Source: Sphingobacterium olei (lineage in GTDB: Bacteria > Bacteroidota > Bacteroidia > Sphingobacteriales > Sphingobacteriaceae). Taken from it: a stretch of DNA of 64,000 nucleotides. A program made the position numbers and the translations under genes. Under the pieces are notes generated by a model. The model was not told the DNA's origin, did not search any database, and was given only the letters and a program-made list of their open reading frames with translations. Where the stretch lies: contig NZ_SUME01000002.1 of assembly GCF_005048855.1 (NCBI RefSeq), forward strand, positions 186,001 through 250,000. Direction: 5' to 3'. Every line of letters begins with the position of its first letter. Position 1 is the first letter of the stretch. Of the stretch, positions 53,515 to 63,259 are shown one piece after another.

Positions 53515-56460
53515 TTATTTTTTATAGCCTCCCTCTTCTTTGTTCAAAGCATCATATAAAATCTCTACGGGATGGTACGCCCGCTCCGAAGTTCCATCCT
53601 TGATCTGATGCCGACAACTTGCTCCAGGCGCTACAATCGCATGTTCGGATTCCTTTTTTCTCACAGCAGGGAAAAGAACCAATCCACCTATTTGCATGGA
53701 AATATCAAAATGCGCTTTCTCATATCCAAAAGAGCCCGCCATTCCGCAACAACCTGACGCAATTGAAGTCGCAATATAGTTCTCCGGTATGGAAAGAACC
53801 TTTTCTGTAAACTGTTGTAGCTTCCAAGCCTTTTGCTGGCAATGAGCATGCACAAGCATTGCTTTTTGAGACATATTGAAGTCTGTGGATGATATATTCC
53901 CTTTCTCAAATTCCTTCCAAAGAAACTCTTCTATAATCATGGCATGTGGTGCGATTTTTTCCGCATCTTCCAAGAGGTGTTCATCCACCAGGTCAACATA
54001 TTCATCCCGAAAAGACAAAATAGTCGAGGGTTCGACACCAACCAGCGGTGTTTCACTATTAATCCGGGAAGCAAAAATCTTCACATTTTTATTGGCCAGT
54101 TTTTTGGCCGCACGCAGCATACCTTTTGAAATTAGCGCACGTCCACTGAATGCGTGATCTGTTATTAAAACTTTATATCTCAATTTCTCTAACAACAAGA
54201 TGGCTTTTTTACCAATTTCTACATCGTTATAATTCGTGAATTCATCACAAAAGAAATAAACAGTTCTTTTTATCTGGGACACGTCATATGCAGGTTTATC
54301 ACGGCGCTCGAACCATTTTCGCAAAGATATAACGCCTACTAAAGGAAGATTCCGCTTTTCTGAAAAACCAACCATACGCTTGATAAACCTTCCGACCAGT
54401 CGGTTTTGAACAGACCAGTTGTACACTGCAGGCATATAAGAAGCCATCTGTGTTACCTTATCTACCCATCCCACTAAGCGTGTACGCATCGGAAGACCAT
54501 TAGCATCGTGATAAGCCTGTAAGAATTCTGCTTTAAGTTTAGCCATATCCACACTCGAAGGGCATTCCGTCTTACAGCCTTTACAACTTAGACATAGATC
54601 CATCACCTCTTTGATTTCAGGGTGGTCAAAGGGATTCTCTTTCGGCGAATGCGTTAAAAACTCCCGTAAAATATTAGCCCGCGCACGGGTTGTATCTTTC
54701 TCATCTCGCGTAGCCATATACGACGGACACATAGTTCCTCCAGACAAATGAGACTTGCGGCAATCTCCAGAACCATTACATTGCTCCGCATGCTGAAGAA
54801 CGTGTTGTGTCCCATAACGAAAAACAGTTTTTATCGTTCTGTTCGGTTGATCAGGAGTATAGCGCAGGAAGGAGTTCATTGCCGGAGTATCCACTATCTT
54901 CCCCGGATTAAACACGCCATAGGGATCCCAGGTGTATTTAATTTGTTTCAGTAATTGATAGTTCTGCTCCCCTACCATATAAGCGATAAATTCGCCTCTC
55001 AGCCTACCATCCCCATGCTCTCCACTCAATGAGCCTTTATATTTTTTTACAAGTTTTGCAATCTCGAAAGCGATCTCCTTAAATAATTGATTGCCCGTTT
55101 TAGTTTTCAGATTCAATAACGGTCTTAGATGTAGCTCCCCGGTCGCAGCATGTGCGTAGTGAACAGAATATAAGTTATAACGCGATAAAATCTGATTAAA
55201 TTCAGCGATATAATCGGGCAAATCCTGTACATCGACAGCAGTATCTTCGATCACAGCCACTGGTTTTTCGTCTCCGGGTGTATTGCTCAAAAGTCCAAGT
55301 CCGGCTTTTCGTAAATCCCACACCTTCTTCTTGTCCTCACCGAGGATCAGTGGAAAATAATATCCTAGCCCTTCCCGCCGCATATGCGTTTCCACTTCAT
55401 TGGCTTTGCGTCGAATCTCTTGCTCATCACTACCGTCGTATTCCACAATAAGGATTGCAGCAGGATCCCCCTGTACGAAAAATCGGTTTTGAGTTTGCTC
55501 GAGATTACTCTTTGTACACGACAGAATATAATTATCCATAAGTTCGCTAACAAGTGGCCCATGCCGAAGAGCAACCAAGTTTGCGCGTAACGCTTCTTCA
55601 ATACTATAGAAATGTACACATAATAATCCAGAAGGATACTTGGAAATCTCATTCAGGTGCAATTTAACCGAGGTGACAAATGCTAGTGTACCTTCCGATC
55701 CGCAGATCAGTTTCGAAAAATTAAACCGACCTCCTCCTGCGGTGAAAGGATCCGTATCGACTAAAATATCTATCGCATATCCCGTGTTTCTTCGGTCAAT
55801 AGACGGTTTTGGAAACTCCGATCTAATCCATGCCTGATTTTTATAGTCACCGAGTATACTTCGAATTTGTGTATACAATCGTCCTTCAAGTGTGGTATCC
55901 ACGCATTTTTCCGTAAACTCTTCGAAGCTTAAATCTTTAAATAGCACTTTGGACCCGTCGCTCAAAAAAGCTTCGATCTCCAATACATGCTCCCGGGTAC
56001 TTTTGTAGATCAGTGAGTTGGATCCGCAGGAGTTGTTTCCTACCATTCCGCCAATCATTGCGCGATTAGCCGTAGAGGTTTCCGGGCCGAAAAAAAGACC
56101 ATACGGTTTCAAAAACAAATTCAGTTCATCCCGAATTACTCCTGGCTGTACCCTCACCCATTTTTCCTCTTTATTGATTTCAAGTATCTCCGTAAAATGT
56201 TTTGACACATCCACCACGATGCCAGAACCCACCACCTGTCCAGCAAGAGAAGTACCTGCAGTACGCGGTATGAGTGAAATTCTATTTTCTTGCGCAAAAA
56301 ATATAAGCTTTTGAATATCTTCGGAAGTCTGGGGAATAGCCACGGCCAAAGGCATTTCCCGATACGCAGAAGCATCCGTCGCATACAGAATACGCATCGT
56401 TTGATCCATAAAAAGATCTCCTTGGAGTGATTCCTTAAGATGTAATAAAAGTTCTTCCAA
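53515..56460 (-). CDS. YdiJ-like FAD and Fe-S oxidoreductase, probable D-2-hydroxyglutarate dehydrogenase
   Basis: This 981-residue protein has an N-terminal FAD_binding_4 domain (GMVGNNSCGSNS region), a FAD-linked oxidase C-domain with SGEHGDGRLRG, then ferredoxin-type Cys clusters (CLSCKGCKTEC) and C-terminal CCG/heterodisulfide-reductase-like blocks (SGCCGMAGSFG). E. coli YdiJ (about 1018 residues) has this order and oxidises D-2-hydroxyglutarate. The start is TTG at 56460; the only in-frame codons before it to the stop are CAG and ATT, so no ATG is available except internal Met 18. It follows the DUF1338 gene by 11 bp, which supports 2-hydroxyglutarate as substrate. Confidence 0.85.
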   Translation of the reverse strand: MEELLLHLKESLQGDLFMDQTMRILYATDASAYREMPLAVAIPQTSEDIQKLIFFAQENRISLIPRTAGTSLAGQVVGSGIVVDVSKHFTEILEINKEEKWVRVQPGVIRDELNLFLKPYGLFFGPETSTANRAMIGGMVGNNSCGSNSLIYKSTREHVLEIEAFLSDGSKVLFKDLSFEEFTEKCVDTTLEGRLYTQIRSILGDYKNQAWIRSEFPKPSIDRRNTGYAIDILVDTDPFTAGGGRFNFSKLICGSEGTLAFVTSVKLHLNEISKYPSGLLCVHFYSIEEALRANLVALRHGPLVSELMDNYILSCTKSNLEQTQNRFFVQGDPAAILIVEYDGSDEQEIRRKANEVETHMRREGLGYYFPLILGEDKKKVWDLRKAGLGLLSNTPGDEKPVAVIEDTAVDVQDLPDYIAEFNQILSRYNLYSVHYAHAATGELHLRPLLNLKTKTGNQLFKEIAFEIAKLVKKYKGSLSGEHGDGRLRGEFIAYMVGEQNYQLLKQIKYTWDPYGVFNPGKIVDTPAMNSFLRYTPDQPNRTIKTVFRYGTQHVLQHAEQCNGSGDCRKSHLSGGTMCPSYMATRDEKDTTRARANILREFLTHSPKENPFDHPEIKEVMDLCLSCKGCKTECPSSVDMAKLKAEFLQAYHDANGLPMRTRLVGWVDKVTQMASYMPAVYNWSVQNRLVGRFIKRMVGFSEKRNLPLVGVISLRKWFERRDKPAYDVSQIKRTVYFFCDEFTNYNDVEIGKKAILLLEKLRYKVLITDHAFSGRALISKGMLRAAKKLANKNVKIFASRINSETPLVGVEPSTILSFRDEYVDLVDEHLLEDAEKIAPHAMIIEEFLWKEFEKGNISSTDFNMSQKAMLVHAHCQQKAWKLQQFTEKVLSIPENYIATSIASGCCGMAGSFGYEKAHFDISMQIGGLVLFPAVRKKESEHAIVAPGASCRHQIKDGTSERAYHPVEILYDALNKEEGGYKK

Positions 56461-56471
56461 AATCTGTCAAT

Positions 56472-57380
56472 TTAGGAACCCTTGATCTGCGTCGTATACG
56501 TGCTTTCAAAAATTTTATCCGCATTATTTGTCTCAAAACCATCCCTGCGATGATGCGGTTGAATCTGGTCCTTCGGTATATCTTTATGCGCAGGTAGGAC
56601 ACTACGTTCGGCAAATTCGACGTAGCTACCCGCAATTTCCAGCGACTTTCCATCCGCAAATTCGGCTTCATAGAGTGCCGACACCGTACTACTTTGCCGT
56701 AATAACCCATCATCGCTTGTTTTAATAACTCCCCCCGAGGTATTGAGCTTCACTCCGACACTGGTCAAGAAACTATTAAATTCTTCCAGCGTATTGTACC
56801 CATCTTTCAATTCATGAATACTAATCGTATAATGATTAAGGTAATAACGGTTATATATCACCCATGCCGCATATTCGCTTTCTGCAAGTAAAGCCTGATA
56901 ATCTTCCGAAGTAGGCAAATCCCACAACGGTGTCTGCAAAAATTCAGCCACTGCGTTCCCATTTTTTAAGTCCAATCCATCTATGGGATCAGACTTAATG
57001 CCTTTTGTATATCGGTAAATAATAGCCTGTGCAGTTTCTGATAAATCTGCTACCCTCAGCTCAGACACGAAAATACGTGGATAATGTGTTGCTGGAGGCG
57101 AGTACCAATATGCATCCAACTTCTTACCCTCGAAATAGTAATAGTCTCTTTTAGTATATCCGTATTTTAAGAATATTTTTTCAAAAGACTGAATCCCCAG
57201 ATGAGGAACACCTAATGTTCTAAAAGCAATATGATCGTTGACAATATCATCTTGAGATGCGATAACACCCTTGTCTAATAAGGCTTTCGTAATTTTGTCG
57301 ACATCAGCGACATTTTGGCGATAATGCTCGAACAGGTCATTCAAGACAATATCTAACGGATTATTTTCATCAAAATGCAT
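56472..57380 (-). CDS. DUF1338 protein, 2-oxoadipate dioxygenase/decarboxylase (HglS-like)
   Basis: This 302-residue protein of the DUF1338 family (VOC-like fold) has candidate non-haem iron ligands in NDHIAFRTLG (His), LNHYTISIH (His) and YVEFAER (Glu). HglS of Pseudomonas putida converts 2-oxoadipate, an intermediate of lysine breakdown, to D-2-hydroxyglutarate with O2. The next gene encodes a YdiJ-like dehydrogenase, which would oxidise that product to 2-oxoglutarate. The pair is thus a complete two-step path. The upstream spacer 57381-57524 has no other gene. Confidence 0.82.
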   Translation of the reverse strand: MHFDENNPLDIVLNDLFEHYRQNVADVDKITKALLDKGVIASQDDIVNDHIAFRTLGVPHLGIQSFEKIFLKYGYTKRDYYYFEGKKLDAYWYSPPATHYPRIFVSELRVADLSETAQAIIYRYTKGIKSDPIDGLDLKNGNAVAEFLQTPLWDLPTSEDYQALLAESEYAAWVIYNRYYLNHYTISIHELKDGYNTLEEFNSFLTSVGVKLNTSGGVIKTSDDGLLRQSSTVSALYEAEFADGKSLEIAGSYVEFAERSVLPAHKDIPKDQIQPHHRRDGFETNNADKIFESTYTTQIKGS

Positions 57381-57524
57381 AGGACAAAAATTTAGTTTAT
57401 ATCTTCTGTAAATCTAAGCAATAGCTTTCTTATTCACATTACAATATAACAAAAATTGAACTTTATTCGAAAAAAATAAGGTACTACAAAAATTTATTCT
57501 GAATAGTCGACACAGAAGAAAATA

Positions 57525-58319
57525 TTACAGTTCCTCCCGCAGAATTTTTTCCAGTTCTTCAGGAGTAAGGTTCATGTTGATATTCCCATCTTTCGCAAAT
57601 GAAATTTCTCCGGTTTCTTCGGAAACAATCACCGCGACAGCTTCCGACACTTCGGTAACACCGATCGCTGCACGGTGCCGTAATCCAAATTGAGGAGGAA
57701 GATCCTCACTGTCTGAAAGGGGTAATACTGAACTCGCAGTCATCACCCTAAAATCAACAATGACAACGGCCCCATCATGCAGGGGGCTGTTCTTAAAAAA
57801 TATACTTTCTAATAATCTTTTAGACACTGGGGCATCAACATATTCACCACTTGTTTGGTAATATTCCTCGTCAAAATATTTAGAAAACACGAGCAAAGCT
57901 CCCGTCCGTGACCTTGACATACTTTTACACGCCTCGATAATAGGTTTGATTTCTTCCGAACGATCCTGTTGTGTTGTCCTTTTACTTGCCAAGAAACTCC
58001 AAAAGAATTTCTTTCGTCTCAGGGATATGTTTTTACCGATATGGAGCAAAAACCTCCGGATTTCCTGTTGGAATACCACAATTAGTGCAATAGAGCCCAC
58101 GGATATAAAACCACCGAAAATCTCGGTCAGCAACCGCATTTCTAATTGTTTTACGACGAGAAAAATACCGTAAAAAAGACCAACTCCTAAGAGGATATTC
58201 ACAGCGATAGTCCCTTTGATCAAACTGTAGATATAATAAATAATCACAGCAACCAAAAGGATGTCTATAATATCCAATAGCCGAAAGCCCTCTAATAAAT
58301 TGAAGCCTAATCCATCCAT
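57525..58319 (-). CDS. cdaA: diadenylate cyclase CdaA (c-di-AMP synthase)
   Basis: This protein of about 264 residues, from ATG 58319 (MDGLGF), has three N-terminal membrane helices (about 10-85) and a DAC catalytic domain with LHDGAVVI (DGA motif) and LRHRAAIG (RHR motif), both complete. It makes c-di-AMP from two ATP. A TTG four codons upstream is a weaker start. It is divergent from pdxJ. A regulator (CdaR) is not adjacent. Confidence 0.93.
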   Translation of the reverse strand: MDGLGFNLLEGFRLLDIIDILLVAVIIYYIYSLIKGTIAVNILLGVGLFYGIFLVVKQLEMRLLTEIFGGFISVGSIALIVVFQQEIRRFLLHIGKNISLRRKKFFWSFLASKRTTQQDRSEEIKPIIEACKSMSRSRTGALLVFSKYFDEEYYQTSGEYVDAPVSKRLLESIFFKNSPLHDGAVVIVDFRVMTASSVLPLSDSEDLPPQFGLRHRAAIGVTEVSEAVAVIVSEETGEISFAKDGNINMNLTPEELEKILREEL

Positions 58320-58390
58320 ATTCCTACGCAATTTATAAAATTCCTACAAGATTCTCGTTATCTAGCTGCTACAATAACTGCAAAAATATC

Positions 58391-58398
58391 TAAGTTTG
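58391..58398 (+). promoter_or_regulatory. -7 box of the pdxJ promoter
   Basis: TAAGTTTG matches the Bacteroidota sigma -7 consensus TAnnTTTG exactly. It lies 18 bp upstream of the pdxJ ATG, giving a short leader. A clear -33 TTTG is not seen at the expected spacing. Confidence 0.5.
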
Positions 58399-58416
58399 TA
58401 GTTAGAAATAGGAATC

Positions 58417-59133
58417 ATGACGAAATTATCTGTTAACATCAATAAAATAGCCACTCTTCGCAATTCTCGCGGCGGAAACACGCCAAACGTATTGACTACG
58501 GCTTTAGCGTGCGAACGATTCGGGGCAGAAGGCATCACTGTACATCCTAGACCTGATGAAAGACATATCCGATACCAGGATGTATACGATCTCAAAGCTG
58601 ATATCACGACAGAATTTAATATTGAGGGGAACTGTCAAGAGCAGAAATTTGTGGACCTCGTGCTCGCTAATAAACCTACACAGGTTACGTTGGTGCCTGA
58701 TGCATTAGGTCAGATTACCTCAAACCACGGTTGGGATACCATCAGAAACCGGGCGTACCTTACCGATATGGTCAGACTCTTTCAAGATCAGGGTATTCGG
58801 GTGTCGATCTTTGTAGATCCCGATGAAGACATGGTAGAGGCAGCAGCCGAAACCGGAACTGATCGTATCGAATTGTATACCGAAGCCTATGCTGCAGAAT
58901 ACGGGTTTGATAAAGACAGAGCAATTCACCCATATTTTAAAGCTGCCTTAAAGGCACGTGAAGTAGGTTTAGGATTGAATGCGGGTCACGATCTGGATTT
59001 AAACAATCTAGCGTATTTCAATCAACACATTCCTGGATTATTGGAGGTAAGCATAGGGCATGCACTTATATCGGATGCGCTGTACCTCGGCCTAGAGGAG
59101 ACCATCAAACGATATTTAGCGGCGTTAAAATAG
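58417..59133 (+). CDS. pdxJ: pyridoxine 5'-phosphate synthase
   Basis: This 238-residue TIM-barrel enzyme condenses 1-deoxy-D-xylulose 5-phosphate with 3-amino-2-oxopropyl phosphate to pyridoxine 5'-phosphate, the last ring-forming step of DXP-dependent vitamin B6 synthesis. Family blocks are [42 protein letters not shown] and [12 protein letters not shown]. It starts at ATG 58417 behind a -7 box, and converges on lepB with a shared terminator. Confidence 0.96.
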   Translation: MTKLSVNINKIATLRNSRGGNTPNVLTTALACERFGAEGITVHPRPDERHIRYQDVYDLKADITTEFNIEGNCQEQKFVDLVLANKPTQVTLVPDALGQITSNHGWDTIRNRAYLTDMVRLFQDQGIRVSIFVDPDEDMVEAAAETGTDRIELYTEAYAAEYGFDKDRAIHPYFKAALKAREVGLGLNAGHDLDLNNLAYFNQHIPGLLEVSIGHALISDALYLGLEETIKRYLAALK

Positions 59134-59160
59134 TATTGAGTATTAAGTATTGGGTAATTA
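59133..59160. repeat. heptamer tandem array
   Basis: Four units of GTATTGA-type heptamers (GTATTGA, GTATTAA, GTATTGG, GTAATTA) follow the pdxJ stop. It is a 7-bp period like the array at 60698. The last unit runs into the terminator arm. Confidence 0.65.
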
Positions 59161-59199
59161 AGAAGATAATGACCTCATAGAGGTCATTATCTTCTTAAT
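59157..59199. terminator. bidirectional terminator
   Basis: Perfect 20-bp arms (59157-59176 and 59180-59199) have a 3-nt loop and begin ATTAAGAAGATAATGACCTC. The right arm covers the lepB stop codon. It ends the convergent pdxJ and lepB transcripts. Confidence 0.85.
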
Positions 59200-60601
59200 G
59201 AATTCCTCTAAAAATTCTATTCCAACGGATTTTAGATAAAAAAGTACCATCCTTATCCCAGCTTAGCCATGTAAATAATGCTTTACCCACAACATGATCT
59301 TCAGGAACAAATCCAAATTCTCTTGAATCCATAGAATTGTCTCTATTATCACCCATCATCCAATAATAGTCCATCTGTATCGTGTAGCTATCTGCTTTGG
59401 TCCCGTTCAGGTAGATACCATCAGCTCGTTGCTCTAAAGTATTCCCTTCATACACTGTAATTAGTCGACTATACAAAGGCAAGGTTTGCATATTTAATTT
59501 AACTACATCTCCTTTTTTAGGAACCGTTAACGGACCAAAATTATGGAAATTCCAACTATATTCTTCTGCATGAGGAAAAGATGATTCGGCATTTTCAAAC
59601 GGAATAACCTGTTTTACATTCGTCCACGATTTTACATCTTCTATTTCTTCGTCAGTCACATATAAGACATAAGGTTCAGCCATCCCCTGTATAAAGTCAT
59701 ATCTTTTATCAATTAGACGTTGTGGGTTAAGACCCGTTCCATCCGTATAAATAAAATAAGCCGATTGCACGTCAGAAGACCCAAATCCGGGCGCACCGTT
59801 TACAATCAATTTAGCATTCTTCATTTCGACAACATCTCCTGAAATAGCTACAGCCCGTTTAATATAATTCTCCCGTTTATCGACAGGTCGATTAAATGGC
59901 GCATCAGCTTCCATAGGATAGTTGAAAACAACCACATCATTACGCTCAATTACCTCAAAACCGGGCAGACGTTTGTACGGAACATGAACTAGTTCCGAAT
60001 AAGCCTTACCGCCGGTAATGGGCATGGTATGATGCGCAAAAGGAAAAGCAAGTGGTGTGTTGGGAATCCGCGGGCCATAGTTCAACTTACTCACGAAAAG
60101 AAAATCCCCTACTAATAATGATCGTTCCATAGATCCCGTAGGAATCATATAAGCTTCAATCAAAAATCCTCTTATCAAAGAGGCCGCTACTGTGGCAAAG
60201 ATAATTGCATCCGCCCATTCGCGTGTAGTGGATTTCTTATATGGGTATTTTTTCTTAAATTCTTCCGTATTAGGTTGGCCCAGATATTTAACATTTGGAT
60301 CCCGTCCCCACATTGGTAATACAATAAAGGGAATTAATACAGCAGCTGCATTTTCCCAAAAACGCTTTTTACCAAACGCTTTGATAAGATCTAAATATAG
60401 CCCATAAAAAATGAAGATATTAACAATCGGAACAAGTAGTAAAATCACCCACCAAGTTGGTCTAGCAACCAACTGAGCCATTACATATTCTCTGTAAAAA
60501 GGCACGATAGCCTCCCACCCTTGCTTCCCTGCCTTCCTGAAAAGTAGCCATAGGCCATATAAAGCAACTATTGTTAATACCCCAAAAATGATATACCACA
60601 T
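59195..60601 (-). CDS. lepB: signal peptidase I
   Basis: This 468-residue membrane protease cleaves signal peptides. It is longer than the E. coli enzyme (324 residues), as is usual in Bacteroidota. N-terminal helices (about 1-120) precede the Ser-Lys catalytic part: Ser in IPTGSMERSLLVGD, Lys in YIKRAVAISGD, and box E GDNRDNSMDSR. It lies upstream of the heptamer region and converges on pdxJ. Confidence 0.95.
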   Translation of the reverse strand: MWYIIFGVLTIVALYGLWLLFRKAGKQGWEAIVPFYREYVMAQLVARPTWWVILLLVPIVNIFIFYGLYLDLIKAFGKKRFWENAAAVLIPFIVLPMWGRDPNVKYLGQPNTEEFKKKYPYKKSTTREWADAIIFATVAASLIRGFLIEAYMIPTGSMERSLLVGDFLFVSKLNYGPRIPNTPLAFPFAHHTMPITGGKAYSELVHVPYKRLPGFEVIERNDVVVFNYPMEADAPFNRPVDKRENYIKRAVAISGDVVEMKNAKLIVNGAPGFGSSDVQSAYFIYTDGTGLNPQRLIDKRYDFIQGMAEPYVLYVTDEEIEDVKSWTNVKQVIPFENAESSFPHAEEYSWNFHNFGPLTVPKKGDVVKLNMQTLPLYSRLITVYEGNTLEQRADGIYLNGTKADSYTIQMDYYWMMGDNRDNSMDSREFGFVPEDHVVGKALFTWLSWDKDGTFLSKIRWNRIFRGIH

Positions 60602-60697
60602 ATAATTAATAAGTCAAAATTAAAAAGTCAAAACCAAGCTTGCCTGCCTCCCGCAGCATAGGCGAGCCCATTAAAATTACTAAAAAGTCAAAAATCT

Positions 60698-60767
60698 ACC
60701 AATCACTAGTTACGAATTACTAACTCCTAACCCCTAGTCACTAACTCCTATCTCCTAATACCTGATT
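60698..60767. repeat. 10-unit degenerate heptamer array
   Basis: Ten consecutive 7-bp units with a loose pattern such as CCTAACC, ACTAACT and CCTAATA (exact copies of ACTAACT at 60719 and 60740) span 60698-60767. The right end runs into the dapB reading frame, whose last residues are written by it. Flanking sequence 60602-60697 also has repeated AAAAGTCAAAA pieces, and no gene. Confidence 0.7.
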
Positions 60768-61502
60768 AAAGTCAAAAATTTCAGTTACCTGAAAGAAACC
60801 CTTCTTTCCTTGCAGCCATTCCGCAGCAATAACTGCCCCTAGGGCAAAACCATCTCGATTATGCGCTGTGTGTTTGAACTCAATCTGATCGACCTCCGAA
60901 CTGTATAAAACAGTATGCGTGCCGGGAACCTCTTCTATTCGCAGACTTTCAATCAACAGTTCGTCTGCCTTTGCGATCATCTCTTCACCTTCGCCAACCA
61001 CATCATTCACCCACGTATTCTTTGTAGAACTATTTTCTAAGATCCCCTCTGCTATTGTAATCGCTGTACCACTAGGTGCATCCAATTTGTGGATATGATG
61101 TATTTCTTCTACCTGCACATCGTATTGCTTATATGGGTCAACGGCTTTGGCCAATAGTTTATTGATATGGAAAAAGATATTTACACCAATACTAAAATTA
61201 GATCCGTATAGCAATGATTGGTTAGATTCGAGACACGTCTCTTTTACTTCTTGGAGATGCTCATACCATCCTGTCGTGCCTACCACAAGTGGCAAATTAG
61301 CCTCAAAACACAGGCTTATATTTTCCAAAGCTGCGTGAGGCGTACTGAAATCAATCGCTACATCCGCTTCTTCCAAATCTTCCATACCAATAGATGGTCG
61401 ATTGTTCTCATCCACAATAAGTACCACTTCGTGTCCTCTCTTCATGGCGAACTTTTCAATAAGTTGCCCCATTTTGCCATATCCTAATAAGACTATCTTC
61501 AT
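60741..61502 (-). CDS. dapB: 4-hydroxy-tetrahydrodipicolinate reductase
   Basis: This 253-residue enzyme of the diaminopimelate/lysine pathway reduces dihydrodipicolinate with NAD(P)H. The nucleotide motif GYGKMGQ, the VGTTGWYE block and the catalytic HHIHKLDAPSGTA are complete. The last residues VLGDRS are encoded by a heptamer repeat array, which may have extended the C-terminus. It starts at ATG 61502 after a 110-bp spacer. Confidence 0.95.
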   Translation of the reverse strand: MKIVLLGYGKMGQLIEKFAMKRGHEVVLIVDENNRPSIGMEDLEEADVAIDFSTPHAALENISLCFEANLPLVVGTTGWYEHLQEVKETCLESNQSLLYGSNFSIGVNIFFHINKLLAKAVDPYKQYDVQVEEIHHIHKLDAPSGTAITIAEGILENSSTKNTWVNDVVGEGEEMIAKADELLIESLRIEEVPGTHTVLYSSEVDQIEFKHTAHNRDGFALGAVIAAEWLQGKKGFFQVTEIFDFNQVLGDRS

Positions 61503-61612
61503 CTTTCTTTGTTCGTTTTTTATGGTAGATGCGTGTTTTGGTTCTTTTATTTTTGTGCGCCAGTATTTTTACACCGCTAATATACTAATCCTGAATATAT
61601 TCTACCAATTAA

Positions 61613-62338
61613 CTATCGAATGTTAAATGTTAATTTAATTCCCGGTACAAATTGATTTTTAAGTGGAGATTGATATCCGACATAACCTGAAGGCATAAAG
61701 GTTGGTGACACTTTTACACTCAAATTATCGCCCATATTGTATCTATTTTTCAACATGGAGTTCACATACGCTTCCACGACATTTAAACCCCAAAACCCGA
61801 CCGTAGCAAGGATCGTCAGATCCCGGTTACGACGTGCATTATCTTTTGACTGGATAAGTCCTTCTAAAGTCCACCGTTCTAAATCAGGATCACTAACATC
61901 TCCATTGAAGTCAATCCTATACTGTGCTTCATTCAAAAATTTCAGATAGTACCATTGCCAATAATCGAATGTAAAATATGCTCCCACAAAACCACCGTAA
62001 ATAATCGGCACCTTGATCCACCAGAGACCGCCATTGGTATACTGTCCCCAACCAGGTAACATCAATGAACGTTTCCAGGCTACACGTGACACTTGTTCGA
62101 TAGCCAGACGAGTAGAATCTTTAAGAATATCTTTATAATAAAACTTCGCACGTTCCTTTTCCGCCTTTTCTCTCGCCCTTCGCTCCTGCCTGGTCTCTTT
62201 TTTAACGGTATCCTGTGCAACCGAATCCACGGCCATAGTCACTGAATCCACTTTTAGTGCCGTTGAATCCACATTTTGTGCCGTTGCCGGAAAGCAGGCA
62301 CAACCGAATACAAAAAAGAGAAAACAGATTTTATACAT
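61613..62338 (-). CDS. DUF5683-domain membrane protein
   Basis: This protein of about 241 residues has a signal peptide (cleavage near PATAQ), a charged Ala/Lys/Arg-rich linker (about 40-75) and a DUF5683 domain with RSLMLPGWGQYTNGGLWW and two hydrophobic helices. Function unknown; the gene is frequently next to parAB in Bacteroidota. ATG 62338 overlaps the parB stop (TAATG), so it is translated with it; a TTG two codons upstream is the alternative. Confidence 0.85.
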   Translation of the reverse strand: MYKICFLFFVFGCACFPATAQNVDSTALKVDSVTMAVDSVAQDTVKKETRQERRAREKAEKERAKFYYKDILKDSTRLAIEQVSRVAWKRSLMLPGWGQYTNGGLWWIKVPIIYGGFVGAYFTFDYWQWYYLKFLNEAQYRIDFNGDVSDPDLERWTLEGLIQSKDNARRNRDLTILATVGFWGLNVVEAYVNSMLKNRYNMGDNLSVKVSPTFMPSGYVGYQSPLKNQFVPGIKLTFNIR

Positions 62339-63258
62339 TACCAATCTAACAATTCTAAGATGCGGCTCAAATCATCCTCCGAGTCAAATGGAATTTCAAT
62401 CGCACCTTTTCCTCTCGTATTTTTCAAATTCAAACGTACACGTGTTGAAAATTTGGAAGCTAAATCGTCTTCGATTTTTTGATATTGAAAGTCCAATTGC
62501 TTCCCTACGTTTTGATTCTTTTTCGGTTTTGTCTGTTGCTGTATATTACGCACCAATATTTCGGTCATCCGCACAGATAGCCCCTTATCAATGATCTCTT
62601 GGAAAACGAATAATTGCTTGTCCACTTCCCCTACGTTGATCAAAGCACGTGCGTGTCCCATGGAAATCTGGCCATCACGTATACCCGCTTGTATCGCTGG
62701 AGGCAACTTCAATAAGCGTAAATAGTTTGTCACGGTCGACCGGTTTTTACTCACCCGATCACCTAGTTCTTCCTGTTTTAGGTTACACTCCTCGATCATG
62801 CGCTGAAAGCTCAGCGCCACTTCGATGGCATTCAGGTTTTCACGCTGGATATTTTCGATAAGTGCCATCTCCAACATCTGTTGGTCGTTGGCCGTACGAA
62901 CGTAAGCAGGCACTTCGGTGATATCCGCAAGTTTAGAAGCACGTAGTCTTCGTTCACCACTGATAAGTTGATATTGGTTTTTGCTGACCTGTCTTACCGT
63001 GATAGGCTGAATAAGCCCCTGTAACTTAATAGACTCTGCTAATTCTTGTAACGCCTCCTGATCAAAATCAGTTCTCGGCTGAAAGGGATTTACAGCGATT
63101 TGTTCAACCTTAATAAAATTGATACTTCCTGCTGCTGGCACCCCAGTTTTGGTATCTGTTGCTTCCTTTTGATCAGATTTAGGATTTATCACAACATCAT
63201 CCTGCAATAATGCTCCTAATCCTTTTCCTAAACCTGTTTTTCGTTGTAATGCAGCCAT
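62338..63258 (-). CDS. parB: chromosome-partitioning protein ParB
   Basis: This 306-residue ParB/Spo0J protein has the CTPase motifs SGERRLRAS and IENIQRENLN, a central helix-turn-helix (about 150-220) and a C-terminal dimerisation part. It binds parS sites near the origin and spreads on DNA. I found no canonical parS (TGTTTCACGTGAAACA) in the window. It lies 1 bp after parA. Confidence 0.95.
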   Translation of the reverse strand: MAALQRKTGLGKGLGALLQDDVVINPKSDQKEATDTKTGVPAAGSINFIKVEQIAVNPFQPRTDFDQEALQELAESIKLQGLIQPITVRQVSKNQYQLISGERRLRASKLADITEVPAYVRTANDQQMLEMALIENIQRENLNAIEVALSFQRMIEECNLKQEELGDRVSKNRSTVTNYLRLLKLPPAIQAGIRDGQISMGHARALINVGEVDKQLFVFQEIIDKGLSVRMTEILVRNIQQQTKPKKNQNVGKQLDFQYQKIEDDLASKFSTRVRLNLKNTRGKGAIEIPFDSEDDLSRILELLDW

Positions 63259-63259
63259 A

